64,000 nt of DNA from Aegilops tauschii subsp. strangulata (GCF_002575655.3 NC_053035.3:95381322-95445321); one strand, 5' to 3'. Counted from the first letter of the stretch, positions 1 through 11,937 are shown. Notes: generated by a model from the letters alone, not told the origin. Program-made: numbers and translations.

Positions 1-574
1 CGTGGCTGGTGGCTTCTCGTTGCCCTTGAAAAGCAACTTCCAGGCATCTGCCTGGGTGGTTTCGAAGAGCCTCACCAGGGTTCGATGCTTCTTCAGATTA
101 AAATCCCACAAAGGATGACTTCTGCGCTGGCATGGAAGAATCCGGCGAACTAGCATCACCTGGATTACATCGACGAGCTTGACATCCTTGGCTATCATGC
201 TCTGGACACGCGTCTGCAGCGCTATCAGCTCATCAGGCGAGCACCGGTCCGGACTCTTCTCGACCTAGGAGGTGAGTCACATGGGAGCGCCGGAGCGGAA
301 TTCGGCAGCCGCGGCCCAGGTGGTGCCGCGGAGTTCTGTGATGTAGAACCATTGTCTCTGCCACTCCTTTACTGTCTCCACAAAAGTGCCTTTCGGCCCG
401 GAGACGTTGGGTAGCTTGCTCACCATGGCTCCTCTGCACTCCGCGTGTTGGCCATCCACCACCTTCGGCTTCACATTGAAGACTTTGAGCCACAGCCCGA
501 AGTGGGGATGGATATGGAGGAAGGCCTCGCACACGACGATGAACGCCGAGATGTTGAGGAAGGAATTCGGGGAA
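1..574 (-). pseudogene. Antisense gene of gypsy element (a), exon 1, downstream half
   Basis: Read on the minus strand, this continues the exon whose start lies at 2527 and which is split by the solo LTR at 575-2268. It matches codons roughly 86-280 of the equivalent gene in element (b) (36829 onward), including the block with VQVMLVRRILPCQ. The frame has at least two stops near position 290-270, next to the residues GAPM, so this copy is broken. The domain resembles PF04195 (putative gypsy type transposon). It starts at the window edge, so its 3' exons are not visible. Confidence 0.75.
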
Positions 575-2268
575 TGATGTCTACTACACAACCTTCTTCT
601 TGTAGACGTTGTTGGGCCTCCAAGTACAGAGGTTTGTAGGACAGTAGCAAATTTTCCTCAAGTGGATGACCTAAGGTTTACCAATCCGTAGGAGGCATAG
701 GATGAAGATGGTCTCTCTCAAGCAACCCTGCAACCAAATAACAAAGAGTCTCTTGTGTCCCCAACACACCCAATACAATGGTAAATTGTATAGGTGCACT
801 AGTTCGGCGAAGAGATGGTGATATAAGTACAATATGGATGGTAGATATAGGTTTTTGTAATCTGAAATTATAAAAACAGCAAGGTAACAAGTGGTAAAAG
901 TGAGCGTAAACGGTATTGCAATGCTAGGAAACAAGGCCTAGGGTTCATACTTTCACTAGTGCAAGTTCTCTCAACAATAATAACATAACTGGGTCATATA
1001 ACTATCCCTCAACATGCAACAAAGAGTCACTCCAAAGTCACTAATAACGGAGAACAAACGAAGAGATTATGGTAGGGTACGAAACCACCTCAAAGTTATT
1101 CTTTCGGATCGATCTATTCAAGAGTCCGTAGTAAAATAACACGTAGATATTCTTTCCGTTCAATCTATCATAGAGTTCGTACTAGAATAACACCTTAAGA
1201 CACAAATCAACCAAAACCCTAATGTCACCTAGATACTCCAATGTCACCACAAGTATCCATGGGTATGATTATACGATATGCATCACACAATCTCAGATTC
1301 ATCTATTCAAACAACACAAAGTACTTCAAAGAGTGCCCCAAAGTTTCTACCGGAGAGTCAAGATGAAAACATGTGCCAACCCCTATGCATAGGTTCATGG
1401 GCGGAACCCGCAAGTTGATCACCAAAACATACATCAAGTGAATCAATAGAATACCCCATTGTCACTACGGGTATCCCACGCAAGACATACATCAAGTGTT
1501 CTCAAATCCTTAAAGACTCAATCCGATAAGATAACTATAAAGGGAGAACTCAATCCATTACAATAGAGTAGAGGGGGAGAAACATCATAAGATCCAACTA
1601 TAATAGCAAAGCTTGCGATACATCAAGATCGTACCACCTCAAGAACACGAGAGAGAGAGAGAGAGAGAGATCAAACACATAGCTACTGGTACATACCCTC
1701 AGCCCCAAGGGTGAACTACTCCCTCCTCGTCATGGAGAGCACCGAGATGATGAAGATGGCCACCGGTGAGGGATCCCCCCTCCGGCAGGGTGCCGGAACA
1801 AGGTCCCGATTGGTTTTTGGTGGCTATAGAGGCTTGCGGTGGCGGAACTCCCGATCTAGGTTATTTTCTGGAGGTTCCTATATTTATAGGAGTTTTTGGC
1901 GTAGGTTTCACGTCAGGGGGGGTCTCCGAGCCGTCCACAAGGCAGGGGCCCACGCCCGGGGGGGTGGGCGCGCCCTCCACCCTCGTGGACAGCTTGGGAC
2001 TCTTCTGGCCCAACTCTTTTGCTCCGGAGGATTCTTTTGGTCCATAAAAAATCATCAAAAATTGGCACGTCAATTGGACTCCGTTTGGTATTCCTTTTCT
2101 GTAAAACTCAAAAACAAGGAAAAAACAAAAACTGGCACTGGGCTCTAGGTCAATAGTTTAGTCCCAAAAATCATATAAAATAGCATATAAATGCATATAA
2201 AACATCCTAGAAGGGTAATATAATAGCATGAATACTTCATAAATTATAGATACATTGGAGACGTATCA
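575..2268 (-). mobile_element. Solo LTR, Sabrina/WHAM-like group
   Basis: The 1694 bp unit begins TG and ends CA; on the minus strand it starts TGATACGTCTCCAACG-like and ends GTAGTAGACATCA. The flanks are gggaa (570-574) and gggac (2269-2273), a 5-bp target duplication with one mismatch. No internal region or second LTR is present, so this is a solo LTR left by LTR-LTR recombination. It contains a (GA)n run at 1651-1668. It interrupts exon 1 of the antisense gene of element (a). The terminal sequence is shared with the LTRs at 46949-48506 and 52488-54049, so the two families are related. Confidence 0.85.
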
Positions 2269-2527
2269 GGGACAGATCATGGAAATCTATCCCGTAATAA
2301 TACATCAGCCCGCGGACGAAAGGGTGGAGTGGAAACCCTAGCCCGCGGAAGAAATGGGGGATGAACACTACCCTCTCGGTGGGCTTCGGCGTGGGGACGA
2401 CTTGTCCCTCGGTTGGCAGGCGGTGAGTGATCTCTTTCGCCAAATATTCGGCCGCCCGAAGCTCAGTAATGTCCTCCTCCTTGACGGAGGAGACCATCCA
2501 CTTGCCTTGACCTCCGGATCCGGACAT
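2269..2527 (-). pseudogene. Antisense gene of gypsy element (a), start of exon 1
   Basis: The start codon is at 2527-2525 on the minus strand. The encoded N-terminus (MSGSGGQGKWM..., then a PHFFRGLGFPLHPFVRG block) aligns with the start of the antisense gene of element (b) at 36829. The reading frame runs into the solo LTR after FHDLS. A TATA-like box lies about 110 bp upstream at 2632-2640. The protein family matches PF04195; its function is unknown. Confidence 0.8.
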
Positions 2528-2631
2528 GGTTGCTTGAGTGGAAAGGAGATGAGAACTTGGGCGCTAGAGCTCGAGATTGGAAGGGCGGAGACAGAGAGAG
2601 GGCGTGAGAGAGGAAGGGGGATCCTTATCCA

Positions 2632-2640
2632 CTTATAAAG
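2632..2640 (-). promoter_or_regulatory. TATA box of the antisense gene (copy a)
   Basis: The minus strand reads GCCTTTATAAG about 105 bp before the start codon at 2527. The same box lies 113-120 bp before the start codon in copy (b) (36709-36716), within otherwise diverged flanks, which suggests a functional promoter independent of the LTR. Confidence 0.5.
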
Positions 2641-3071
2641 GCAGCAAATATTAAACGCCTCCTCACTCGCCTTAAGATTCGCCTATCCCCAAGGGTCGTA
2701 TAAACGGCACGATTGGGTTACCCATGCCCGCATTGATGAGAATCCCGCAATAAGGGGACACAATCTCTGCCACGACAAACGTGGCAATGGCAACCGCGTC
2801 TCGGAACGTGGAGTGGCAGACGAAAAACTGTTCGAAAATATGACCGGACAGATGTGATGTCATGTTGTAAAAAGCTGTCAGCGGATAGAAATCGTGTGAA
2901 GATATATATATATTCTCTCTAATGTTATGTATGGTGTGTGTGTGACGGGTCCGGATACTATCATCGCATCCGAAGACTATCTTGGAGTTCCGAAAGGGGA
3001 ACCCGCCTTGCAATGCCGAAGACAATCTGCGCTTCGGACTCCTCATCATTGAAGCCAGGTTCACGGGCTAC

Positions 3072-3551
3072 TGAGGGAGTCCTAGACTAAGGGGTCCTCA
3101 GGCGTCTGGCCTGTTATCTATTGGGCCGGACTAATGGGCTATGAAGACATGAAGGCCGAAGACCGTACCCGTGTCCGGATTGGACTCTACTTAGCGTGGA
3201 AGGCAAGCTTGGCGACCAACTATGAAGATTCATTCTTATGTAACCGACTCTATGTAAACCCTAGATCCCCCCGGTGTCTATATAAACCGGAGGGGTTAGT
3301 CCGGAAAGGTATACACATTACCATAGTCATATAGGCTAGACTTCTAGGGTTTAGCCATTACGATCTCGTGGTAGATCAACTCTTGTAACACTCATATTCA
3401 TCAAGATCAATCAAGCAGGAAGTAGGGTATTACCTCCATAGAGAGGGCCCGAACCTGGGTAAACATCATGTCCCCCGTCTCCTGTTACCATCGATCCTAG
3501 ACGCACACTTCGGGACCCCCTACCCGAGATCCGCCGGTTTTGACACCGACA
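3072..3551 (+). repeat. LTR A, 3' LTR of gypsy element (a)
   Basis: 480 bp, from TGAGGGAGTCC to GACACCGACA. It is preceded by the polypurine-like end of the internal region (ggctac). The TATA box (TCTATATAAA) near 3278-3286 sits inside the inverted repeat CCGGT...ACCGG. By eye it is more similar to LTR D (56636) than to LTR B (26330). Confidence 0.9.
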
Positions 3552-3622
3552 CTCGTTGCTATGCATCACCATGATCTTGCGTGTGCGTAGGAATTTTTTT
3601 GAAATTACTACGTTCCCCAACA
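3552..3622 (+). mobile_element. End of a plus-strand BARE/Angela LTR
   Basis: The last 71 bp of a copia BARE-1/WIS-2/Angela LTR in plus orientation, ending in the typical ACGTTCCCCAACA. LTR A of element (a) abuts its left side and the antisense BARE element abuts its right side. The simplest reading is that a plus-strand BARE inserted into the antisense BARE LTR at 3623, and element (a) then inserted close to its end. The rest would lie left of the window. Confidence 0.7.
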
Positions 3623-3994
3623 GTTCCTCCAGTATTCGGGAGTTGCATAATCTCATAGTCAGAGGAACATGTATAAGTCATGAAGAAAGCAATAGCAATA
3701 AAACTTAACAATCATAATGCTAAGCTAACGGATGGGTCATGTCCATCACATCATTCTCTAATGATGTGATCCCGTTCATCACATGACACCTCATGTCTAT
3801 GGCTAGGAAACTTAACCATCTTTGATTAACGAGCTAGTCAAGTAGAGGCACACTAGGGACACTCTGTTTGTCTATGTATTCACACATGTACTAAGTTTCC
3901 GGTTAATACAATTCTAGCATGAATAATAAATATTATCATGAAATAAGGAAATAAATAATAACTTTATTATTGCCTCTAGGGCATATTTCCTTCA
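3623..3994 (-). repeat. 3' LTR of antisense BARE element, interrupted
   Basis: The first 372 bp of the LTR (minus strand begins TGAAGGAAATATGCCC), matching 10435-10806. The remaining 1.35 kb is missing at the junction with the plus-strand LTR fragment at 3622/3623. Confidence 0.9.
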
Positions 3995-3999
3995 GTCTC

Positions 4000-5707
4000 A
4001 CAGTTGCACTAGAGTCAATAATTAAGTTCACATCGCCATGTGATTTAACACCAATAGTTCACATCTTTATGTGATTAACACCCATAGTTCACATCGCCAT
4101 GTGACCAACACACAAAAGGTTTACTAGAGTCAATAATCTAGTTCACATCGCTATGTGATTAACACCCAAGAGTAATAAGGTATGCTCATGTTTTGCTTGT
4201 GAGAGAAATTTTTAGTCTACGGGTCTGCAACATTCAGATCCGTATGTATTTTGCAAATTTCTATGTCTACAATACTCTGCACGGAGCTACTCTAGCTAAT
4301 TGCTCCCACTTTCAATATGTATCTAGATTGAGACTTAGAGTCATCCAGATCGGTGTCAAAGCTTGCATCGACGTAACTCTTTACGACGAACTCTTTGTCA
4401 CCTCCATAACCGAGAAACATTTCCTTATTCCACCAAGGATAATTTTGACTGTTGTCCAATGATCCACTCCTGGATCACTATTGTACCCTCTTGCCAAACT
4501 CATGGCGAGGTACACAATAGGTCTGGTACACAGCATAGCATACTTTATAGAACCTATGGCTGAGGCATAGAGAATGACTTTTCATTCTCTTTCTATTTTC
4601 TACCGTGGTCGGGTTTTGAGTCTTTACTCAACTTCACACCTTGCAACACAGGCAAGAACTCCTTCTTTGACTGTTCCATTTTGAACTACTTCAAAAACTT
4701 GTCAATGTATGTACTCATTGAAATTTTTTATCAAGCGTCTTGATCTATCTCTATAGATCTTGATGCTCAATATGTAAGCAGCTTCACCGAGGTCTTTCTT
4801 TGAAAAACTCCTTTCAAACACTCCTTTATGCTTTCTAGAAAATTATACATTATTTCCAATCAACAATATGTCATTCACATATACTTATCAGAAATACTCT
4901 AGTACTCCCACTCACTTTCTTGTAAATACAGGCTTCACCGCAAGTCTGTATAAAACTATATGATTTGATCAACTCATCAAAGTGTATATTCCAACTCCGA
5001 GATGCTTGCACCAGTCCATAGATGGATCGCTGGAGCTTGCACACTTTGTTAGCACCTTTAGGATCGACAAAACCTTCTGGTTGCATCATATACAACTCTT
5101 CTTTAATAAATCCATTAAGGAATGCAGTTTTGACATCCATTTGCCAGATTTCATAAAATGCGGCAATTGCTAACATGATTCGGACAGACTTTTAAGCATC
5201 GATGCAAGTGAGAATATCTCATCGTAGTCAACACCTTGAAGTTGTCGAAAACATTTTTGCGACAATTCGAGCTTTGTAGATAGTAACACTACTATCAGCG
5301 TCCGTCTTCCTCTTGAAGATCCATTTATTCTCTATGGCTTGCCGATCATCGGACAAGTCAACCAAAGTCCACACTTTGTTCTCATACATGGATCCCATCT
5401 CAGATTTCATGGCCTCAAGCCATTTTGCGGAATCTAGGCTCATCATCGCTTCCTCATAGTTCGTAGGTTCGTCATGGTCAAGTAACATGACCTCCAGAAC
5501 AGGATTACCGTACCACTCTGGTGCGGATCTTACTCTGGTTGACCTACGAGGTTCGGTAGTAACTTGATCTGAAGATTCATGATCAATATCATTAGCTTCC
5601 TCACTAATTGGTGTAGGCGTCACAGAAACCGGTTTCTGTGATGAACTATTTTCCAATTCGGGAGAAGGTACAATTACCTCATCAAGTTCTACATTCCTCC
5701 CACTCAC
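4000..5707 (-). pseudogene. Copia reverse transcriptase and RNase H, degenerate
   Basis: The minus strand encodes pieces of a copia RT. 5707-5228 is the region before and at the start of the RT domain (EAMKSEMGSMYENKVWTLVDL). 5176-4871 carries the block with [20 protein letters not shown] and [20 protein letters not shown]. The usual YVDD box, near 4868-4879, reads YVND in a shifted frame, so the second catalytic aspartate is lost. RNase H remnants continue to about 4000 with stops and frameshifts. By copia order (gag-protease-integrase-RT-RNase H) this is the 3' end of pol. It is not a functional gene. Confidence 0.88.
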
Positions 5708-5800
5708 TTCTTTCGAGAGAAACTTCTTCTCTAGAAAGGATCCATTCTTAGCAACGAATATCTTGCCTTCGGATCTGTGATAGAAGGTGTACCCAACAGT

Positions 5801-6779
5801 TTATATTGGGTATCCTATGAAGACGCATTTCTCCGATTTGGGTTCGAGCTTATCAGGTTGAAACTTTTTCACATGAGCATCACAGCCCCAAACTTTAAGA
5901 AACGACAACTTAGGTTTCTTGCCAAACCACAGTTCATATGGTGTCGTCTCAACGGATTTAGATGGTGCCCTATTTAACGTGAATGCAGATGTCTCTAATG
6001 CATAACCCCAAAACGATGGTGGTAAATCGGTAAGAGACATCATAGATCGCACCATATCTAATATAGTACGGTTATGATGTTCGGACACACCATTACGCTG
6101 TGGTGTTCTAGGTGGCGTGAGTTGTGAAACTATTCCACATTGTTTTAAATGAAGGCCAAACTCGTAACTCAAAATATTTGCCTCTGCGATCAGATCATAG
6201 AAACTTTATTTTCTTGTTATGATGATTCTCCACTTCACTTTGAAATTCTTTGAACTTTTCAATTGTTTCAGACTTGTGTTTCATTAAGTAGATATACCCA
6301 TATCTGCTCAAATCATTTGTGAAGGTCGGAAAATAACGATACCCGCCGCGAGCCTTAACACTCATCGGACCGTATACATCGGTATGTATTATTTCCAATA
6401 AGTCAGTAGCTCGCTCCATTGTTCCGGAGAACGGAGTTTTAGTCATCTTGCCCATGATGCATGGTTCGCAAGCATCAAATGATTCATAATCAAGTGATTC
6501 CAAAAGCCCATCAGCATGGAGTTTCTTCATGCGCTTTACACCAATATGACCTAAACGGCAGTGCCACAAATAAGTTGCACTATCATTATTAACTTTGCAT
6601 CTTTTGGCTTCAATATGTGTATCACTACGATCGAGATTCAATAAACCATTTATATTGAGTGTATGACCATAGAAGGTTTTATTCATGTAAATAGAACAAC
6701 AATTATTCTTTGACTTAAATGAATAACCGTATTGCAATAAACATGATTCAATCATATTCATGCTCAACGCAAACACCAA
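5801..6779 (-). pseudogene. Copia integrase, degenerate
   Basis: Two minus-strand frames (6779-6195 and 6172-5801) cover most of a copia integrase. The first holds the GAG-pre-integrase zinc-binding part (HCRLGHIGVKRM, then CEPCIMGK) and the start of the core (IHTDVYGPM). The second holds the TPQRNGVSEHHNRTILDM block with the core glutamate region followed by the SFWGYALETSAFTLNRAPS block. A break at 6173-6194 separates them. It lies between gag and RT, as expected for copia elements. Confidence 0.9.
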
Positions 6780-6899
6780 ATAACATTTATTTTAGGTTCA
6801 ACACTAATCCCGAAGGTAAAGGGAGTGTGTGATGGTGATCTTATCAACCTTGGAATCACTTCCAACACACATCATCACCTCGCCCTTAACTAGTTTCTG

Positions 6900-7815
6900 T
6901 TTATTTTGCAACTCCTATTTCGAGTTACTACTCTTAGCAACTGAACTAGTATCAAATACTGAGGGGTTGCTATAAACACTAGTAAAGTACACATCAATAA
7001 CATGTATATCAAATATACCTTTGTTCACTTTGCCATCCTTCTTATCTGCCAAATACTTAGGGCAGTTCCGCTTCCAGTGACCAGTCCCTTTGCAGTAGAA
7101 GCACTTAGTCTCAGGCTTAGGTCCAGACTTGGGCTTCTTCCCTTGAGCAGCAACTTGCTTGCCGTTCTGCTTGAAGTTCCCCTTCTTCCCTTTGCCCTTT
7201 TTCTTGAAACTAGTGGTCTTGTCAACCATAAACACTTGATGCTTTTCTTGATTTCTACCTTCGCCGATTTTAGCATCGCGAAGAGCTTGGGAATTGTTTT
7301 CGTCATCCCTTGCATATTATGTTCATCACGAAATTCTAGTAACTTGGTGATAGTGACTAGGGAACTTTGTCAATTACTATCTTATCTGGAAGATTAACTC
7401 CCACTTGATTCAAGCAATTGTAGTACCCAGACAATCTGAGCACATGCTCACTGGTTGAGCTATTCTCCTCCATCTTGTAGGCAAAGTACTGTCAGAGGTC
7501 TCATACCTCTTGACATGGGCATGAGTATGAAATACCAATTTCAACTCTTGGAACATCTTATATGCTCCATGGCGTTAAAAACATTTTTGAAGTCCCGGCT
7601 CTAAGCCGTAAAGTATGGTGCACTAAACTATCAAGCAGTCATCATACTGAGCTTGTCAAATGTTTATAACGTCTGCATCTGCTCCTGCAATAGGTCCATC
7701 ACCTAGCGGTGCATCAAGGACATAATTCTTCTGTGCAGCAATGAGGATAATCCTCATATCACGGACCAAGTCCGCATCATTGCTATTATCATCTTTCAAC
7801 TTTTTTTTCTCTAGG
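6900..7815 (-). pseudogene. Copia gag with CCHC zinc knuckle, degenerate
   Basis: The minus strand carries gag remnants from about 7815. The best frame (7235-6915) has a lysine-rich stretch and a zinc knuckle, CFYCKGTGHWKRNC, which fits C-x2-C-x4-H-x4-C and is intact here. Upstream gag sequence is split by stops. In Ty1/copia elements gag forms the virus-like particle and the knuckle binds the RNA. In the sister copy at 29590-30370 the same knuckle is broken. Confidence 0.85.
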
Positions 7816-9068
7816 AAGATATCAAAAATATACGGGGAGCTACATCGCGAGCTATTGATCTACAACATAGTTATGCAAAATACTATCAGGTACTAAGTTC
7901 ATGATAAATTAAAGTTCAGTTAATCATATTACTTAAGAACTCCCACTTAGATAGACATTTCTCTAATCATCTAAGTGATCACGTGATCCAAATCAACTAA
8001 ACCATGTCCGGTCATCACGTGAGATGGAGTAGTTTTCAATGGTGAACATCACTATGTTGATCATATCTACTATATGATTCACGCTCGACCTTTCGGTCTC
8101 AGTGTTCCGAGGCCATATCTGCATATGCTAGGCTCGTCAAGTTTAACCCGAGTATTCTGTGTGTGCAAAACTGGCTTGCACCCGTTGTATGTGAACGTAG
8201 AGCTTATCAGACCCGATCATCACGTGGTGTCTCGGCACGACGAACTTTCACAACGGTGCATACTCAGGGAGAACACTTATACCTTGAAATTTAGTGAGAG
8301 GTCATCTTATAATGCTACCGCCGAACTAAGCAAAATAAGATGCATAAAGGATAAACATCACATGCAATCAATATAAGTGATATGATATGGCCATCATCAT
8401 CTTGTGCCTTTGATCTCCATCTCCAAAGCACCGTCATGATCACCATCGTCACCGGCGCGACACCTTGATCTCCATCGTAGCATCGTTGTCGTCTCGCCAA
8501 CTATTGCTTCTACGACTATCGCTACCGCTTAGTGATAAAGTAAAGCAATTACAGGGCGATTGCATTGCATACAATAAAGCGACAACCATATGGCTCCTGC
8601 CAGTTGCCGATAACTCTGTTACAAAACATGATCATCTCATACAATAAAATTTAGCATCATGTCTTGACCATATCACATCACAACATGCCCTGCAAAAATA
8701 AGTTAGACATCCTCTACTTTGTTGTTGCAAGTTTTACGTGGCTGCTACGGGCTGAGCAAGAACCGTTCTTACCTACGCATCAAAACCACAATGATTTTTC
8801 ATCAAGTGTGTTGTTTTAACCTTCAACAAGGACCGGGCGTAGTCATACTCTATTCAACTAAAGCTGGAGAAACAGACACGCACTAGCAACCTGTCTGTGA
8901 AGCACGTCGGTAGAACCAGTCTCGCATAAGCGTACGCGTAATGTCGGTCTGAGCCGCTTCATCCAACAATACCGCCGAATCAAAGTATGACATGCTGGTA
9001 AGCAGTATGACTATTATCGCCCACAATTCTTTGTGTTCTACTCGTGCATATAACATCTACGCATAGAC
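7816..9068 (-). mobile_element. 5' leader of antisense BARE element, non-coding
   Basis: About 1.25 kb between the primer binding site and gag. It matches in order the leader at 28280-29590 of the other BARE copy. I see no gene in it. Confidence 0.75.
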
Positions 9069-9083
9069 CTGGCTCGGATGCCA
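9069..9083 (-). promoter_or_regulatory. Primer binding site, tRNA-iMet-like
   Basis: The minus strand reads TGGCATCCGAGCC one base after the 5' LTR. This resembles the usual TGGTATCAGAGC that pairs with initiator tRNA-Met, with substitutions. Confidence 0.7.
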
Positions 9084-9084
9084 C

Positions 9085-10806
9085 TGTTGGGGAACGCGGT
9101 AATTTCAAAAAAAATCCTACGCACACGCAAGATCTATCTATGAGATGCATATCAACGAGAGGGGAGAGTGTGTCCACGTACACTCGACCGAAAGCGGAAG
9201 CGTTATGATAATGCGGTTGATGTAGTTGTACGTCTTCACGATCCGACCGATCCTAGCACCGAAGGTACGGCACCTCCGCGATCTGCACACGTTCAGCTCG
9301 GTGACGTCCCACGAACTCTAGATCCAGCTGAGGTTGAGGGAGAGTTTCGTCAGCATGACGGCGTGATGACGGTGATGATGAAGCTACCGGCGCAGGGCTT
9401 CGCCGAAGCACTGCAACGATATGACCGAGGTGGAAATCTGTGGAGGGGGCACCGCACACGGCTAAACAATCAACTTGTGTGTCTATGGGGTGCCCCCCTC
9501 CCCCGTATATAAAGGAGGGGAGGAGGGGAGGGCCGACCCTCTCATGGCGTGCCCAAGGGGGGAGTCCTACTCCCAGTAGGAGTAGGTTCCCCCCCCCTTC
9601 CCTAGTTGGAGTAGGAGAAGAAGGAAGAAGGAGAAGGAGAGAAGGAAAGGGGGGCTGGCCCCCCACCCAATTCGGATTGGGCTTGGGGGGCGTGCCCTCC
9701 ACCTGGCCGCCTCCTCCTCTCTCCCACTAAGGCCCATTAAGGCCCAATGACTCCCTGGGGGGTTCCGGTAACCTCGCGGTACTCCGGAAAATGCCCGAAC
9801 TCATCTGGAACCATTCCGGTGTCCAAACATAGCCTTCCAATATATCGATCTTTATGTCTCAACCATTTCGAGACTCCTCGTCATGTCCGTGATCACATCC
9901 GGGACTCCGAACAACCTTCGGTACATCAAAACACATAAACTCATAATACCGATCGTCATTGAACGTTAAGCGTGCGGACCCTACGAGTTCGAGAACTATG
10001 TAGACATGACCAGACTCATCTCCGGTCAATAACCAATAGCGGAACCTAGATGCTCATATTGGTTCCTACATATTCTACGAAGATCTTTATCGGTCAAACC
10101 GCATAACAACATACGTTGTTCCCTTCGTCATCGGTATGTTACTTGCCCGAGATTTGATCGTCGGTATCTCAATACCTAGTTCAATCTCGTTACCGGCATG
10201 TCTCTTTACTCGTTTCGTAATACATCATCCCGCAACTAGCTCATTAGTCACATTGCTTGGAAGGCTTATAGTGATGTGCATTACCGAGAGGGCCCAGAGA
10301 TACCTCTCCGATACTCGGAGTGACAAATCCTAATCTCGATCTATGCCAACCCAACAAACACCATCGGAGACATCTGTAGAGCATCTTTATAATCACCCAG
10401 TTACGTTGTGACGTTTGATAGCACACAAGGTGTTCCTCCGGTATTCGGGAGTTGCATAATCTCATAGTCAGTGGAACATGTATAAGTCATGAAGAAAGCA
10501 ATAGCAATAAAACTTAACGATCATAATGCTAAGCTAACGGACGGGTCTTGTCCATCACATCATTCTCTAATGATGTGATCCCGTTCATCAAATGACAACT
10601 CATGTCTATGGCTAGGAAACTTAACCATCTTTGATTAACGAGCTAGTCAAGTAGAGGCATACTAGGGACACTCTGTTTGTCTATGTATTCACACATGTAC
10701 TAAGTTTCCGGTTAATACAATTCTAGCATGAATAATAAACATTTATCATGATATAAGGAAATATAAATAACAACTTTATTATTGCCTCTAGGGCATATGT
10801 CCTTCA
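9085..10806 (-). repeat. 5' LTR of antisense BARE element
   Basis: 1722 bp; the plus strand starts TGTTGGGGAACGCGG and ends ATGTCCTTCA. Its length and both termini fit BARE-1/WIS-2/Angela LTRs. Confidence 0.92.
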
Positions 10807-11860
10807 GTAGTATATGAAAATTATGGAATAGAGGGAGTATTTGTTATATTCTAGATATTTATTACTCCCTCAGTGCCAAAATATTTGTCATGGTTAAAAC
10901 CACAACAAGTATTTTGGAACGCAGAGAGTATACGAAAATATATTTATTATATGAAAATATAATGGAACGGATGGACAATATATTTTTAACACAATTTGAA
11001 CCAAGTACTATATGGTATTGTTTCATGATGCATCTAATGGTATTGTTTTGGTGTTATAGATGTTGATAAATTTTAATCCTAATTTGGTGGAAGTTTACAA
11101 AATTGAACTTCAAAGGAATGAAATACACACTACATTTTCGGGGCGAAAGGAGTATTTGTGTCACACACACAAAAAAAAAAACACATACACATAGTTGCAA
11201 CAAAGGAGGAATATCATCATGCATTAGAGATGGCTTTGCTAGGACAACCAGAAAAATGCTTTGTGTGAACACCAAATCTCTAAGAATAATTTTGATTATA
11301 CTTAGACTAAAAGGGCAAATAAGGAGAAAAGTAATGAAAGATGACTAGCTAGAATAATTGAGAATGAGGGAAATAGGCTATAAGAATAATTTCAAATGAA
11401 ATACTATGACTAACAAACTAGAGTGAGAAAACATAAAAGATGAAAACCTGAATAAAAATAATGAATAACAGATCCAGGACTGGTAGAACGAAAATGTGAA
11501 TAAATGAACAACGAACAAATAGAGTGACGACTCAACAAGGCGAATGAAGAAAGAGACAGACTCAAGAAAGAGAATGGGTGTTTTTTTTGGGGGGTTGGGG
11601 ATGAGTGTTGTTCCCAGTTTTGACAGAGAAGTGAAGAGAAGTACCATTTCCAGCCCAAAGAGAAGATAGATGAAACAAAGTGCACACTGCCCTTCCAAAA
11701 TGTTGTACTCATGAAGTAGAGAAAAAAAACGATGTATACTGCGTATAACAAGAAAAGTACTCCACTCCGAGTGGCATTCTAGTCGAGAGTACCCTGAGAA
11801 AACAAATCCACGTAAAATCCTGATTACGATTAATTAACGGCTTGTGGCAGTGCAATTGTG
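10807..11860. other. AT-rich intergenic region with MITE debris
   Basis: No gene is seen. Besides the Stowaway MITE at 10865-10928, Stowaway-like ends occur near 10840 (gagggagta) and 11143 (cgaaaggagta), and there is a (CA)n/poly-A stretch at 11162-11190. Short open frames here are AT-rich and lack recognisable domains. Confidence 0.6.
10865..10928. mobile_element. Short Stowaway MITE
   Basis: 64 bp flanked by TA on both sides (10863-10864, 10929-10930). The terminal inverted repeats are CTCCCTCAGTGCCAAAATA on the left and its imperfect complement on the right, the classical Stowaway (Tc1/mariner) end. Confidence 0.75.
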
Positions 11861-11865
11861 CGATC

Positions 11866-11873
11866 CATATAAG
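11866..11873 (+). promoter_or_regulatory. Putative TATA box of the RING-H2 gene
   Basis: CATATAAG lies 65-72 bp before the start codon at 11938, a normal distance for a short 5' leader. Confidence 0.45.
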
Positions 11874-11937
11874 CAGAGGAGGAGCACGGTTTTGCTTAAC
11901 GCGAGATTATTAGCTGCTAATTCGATTCCATCCGAGC

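Larger units (their letters stand above)
1..3551 (+). mobile_element. Gypsy-type LTR retrotransposon (a), 3' part only
   Basis: This is the 3' part of a plus-oriented gypsy-type element of the same family as (b), (c) and (d). It holds the opposite-strand gene (1-574 and 2269-2527, minus), that gene's upstream region (2528-3071) and the 3' LTR (3072-3551). The gag-protease part would lie left of the window. A solo LTR of another family (575-2268) splits the antisense gene. I think of the Triticeae Fatima-type group, but the family name is unverified. Confidence 0.85.
3623..10806 (-). mobile_element. Copia retrotransposon, BARE-1/WIS-2/Angela type, antisense
   Basis: Minus-oriented element with a complete 5' LTR (9085-10806), a tRNA-iMet-like primer site, degenerate gag-pol (about 7815-4000) and the first 372 bp of its 3' LTR (3623-3994). 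The overlapping parts of the two LTRs differ at about 12 positions over 372 bp (about 3%, counted by eye). The coding region is broken by many frameshifts and stops, so the copy is defective. Confidence 0.92.

Noticed and set aside
1651..1668. (GA)n run
   Set aside because: Simple microsatellite inside the solo LTR; not informative.
3995..4180. Repeated 'gttcacatcgccatgtgatt' units, CRISPR-like at first sight
   Set aside because: These are imperfect short repeats before the copia polypurine tract, also present at 33270-33380; the spacing is irregular and this is a plant genome.
7002..7397. Plus-strand 131-codon frame in the antisense BARE element
   Set aside because: Complement of gag; the minus strand holds the zinc knuckle.
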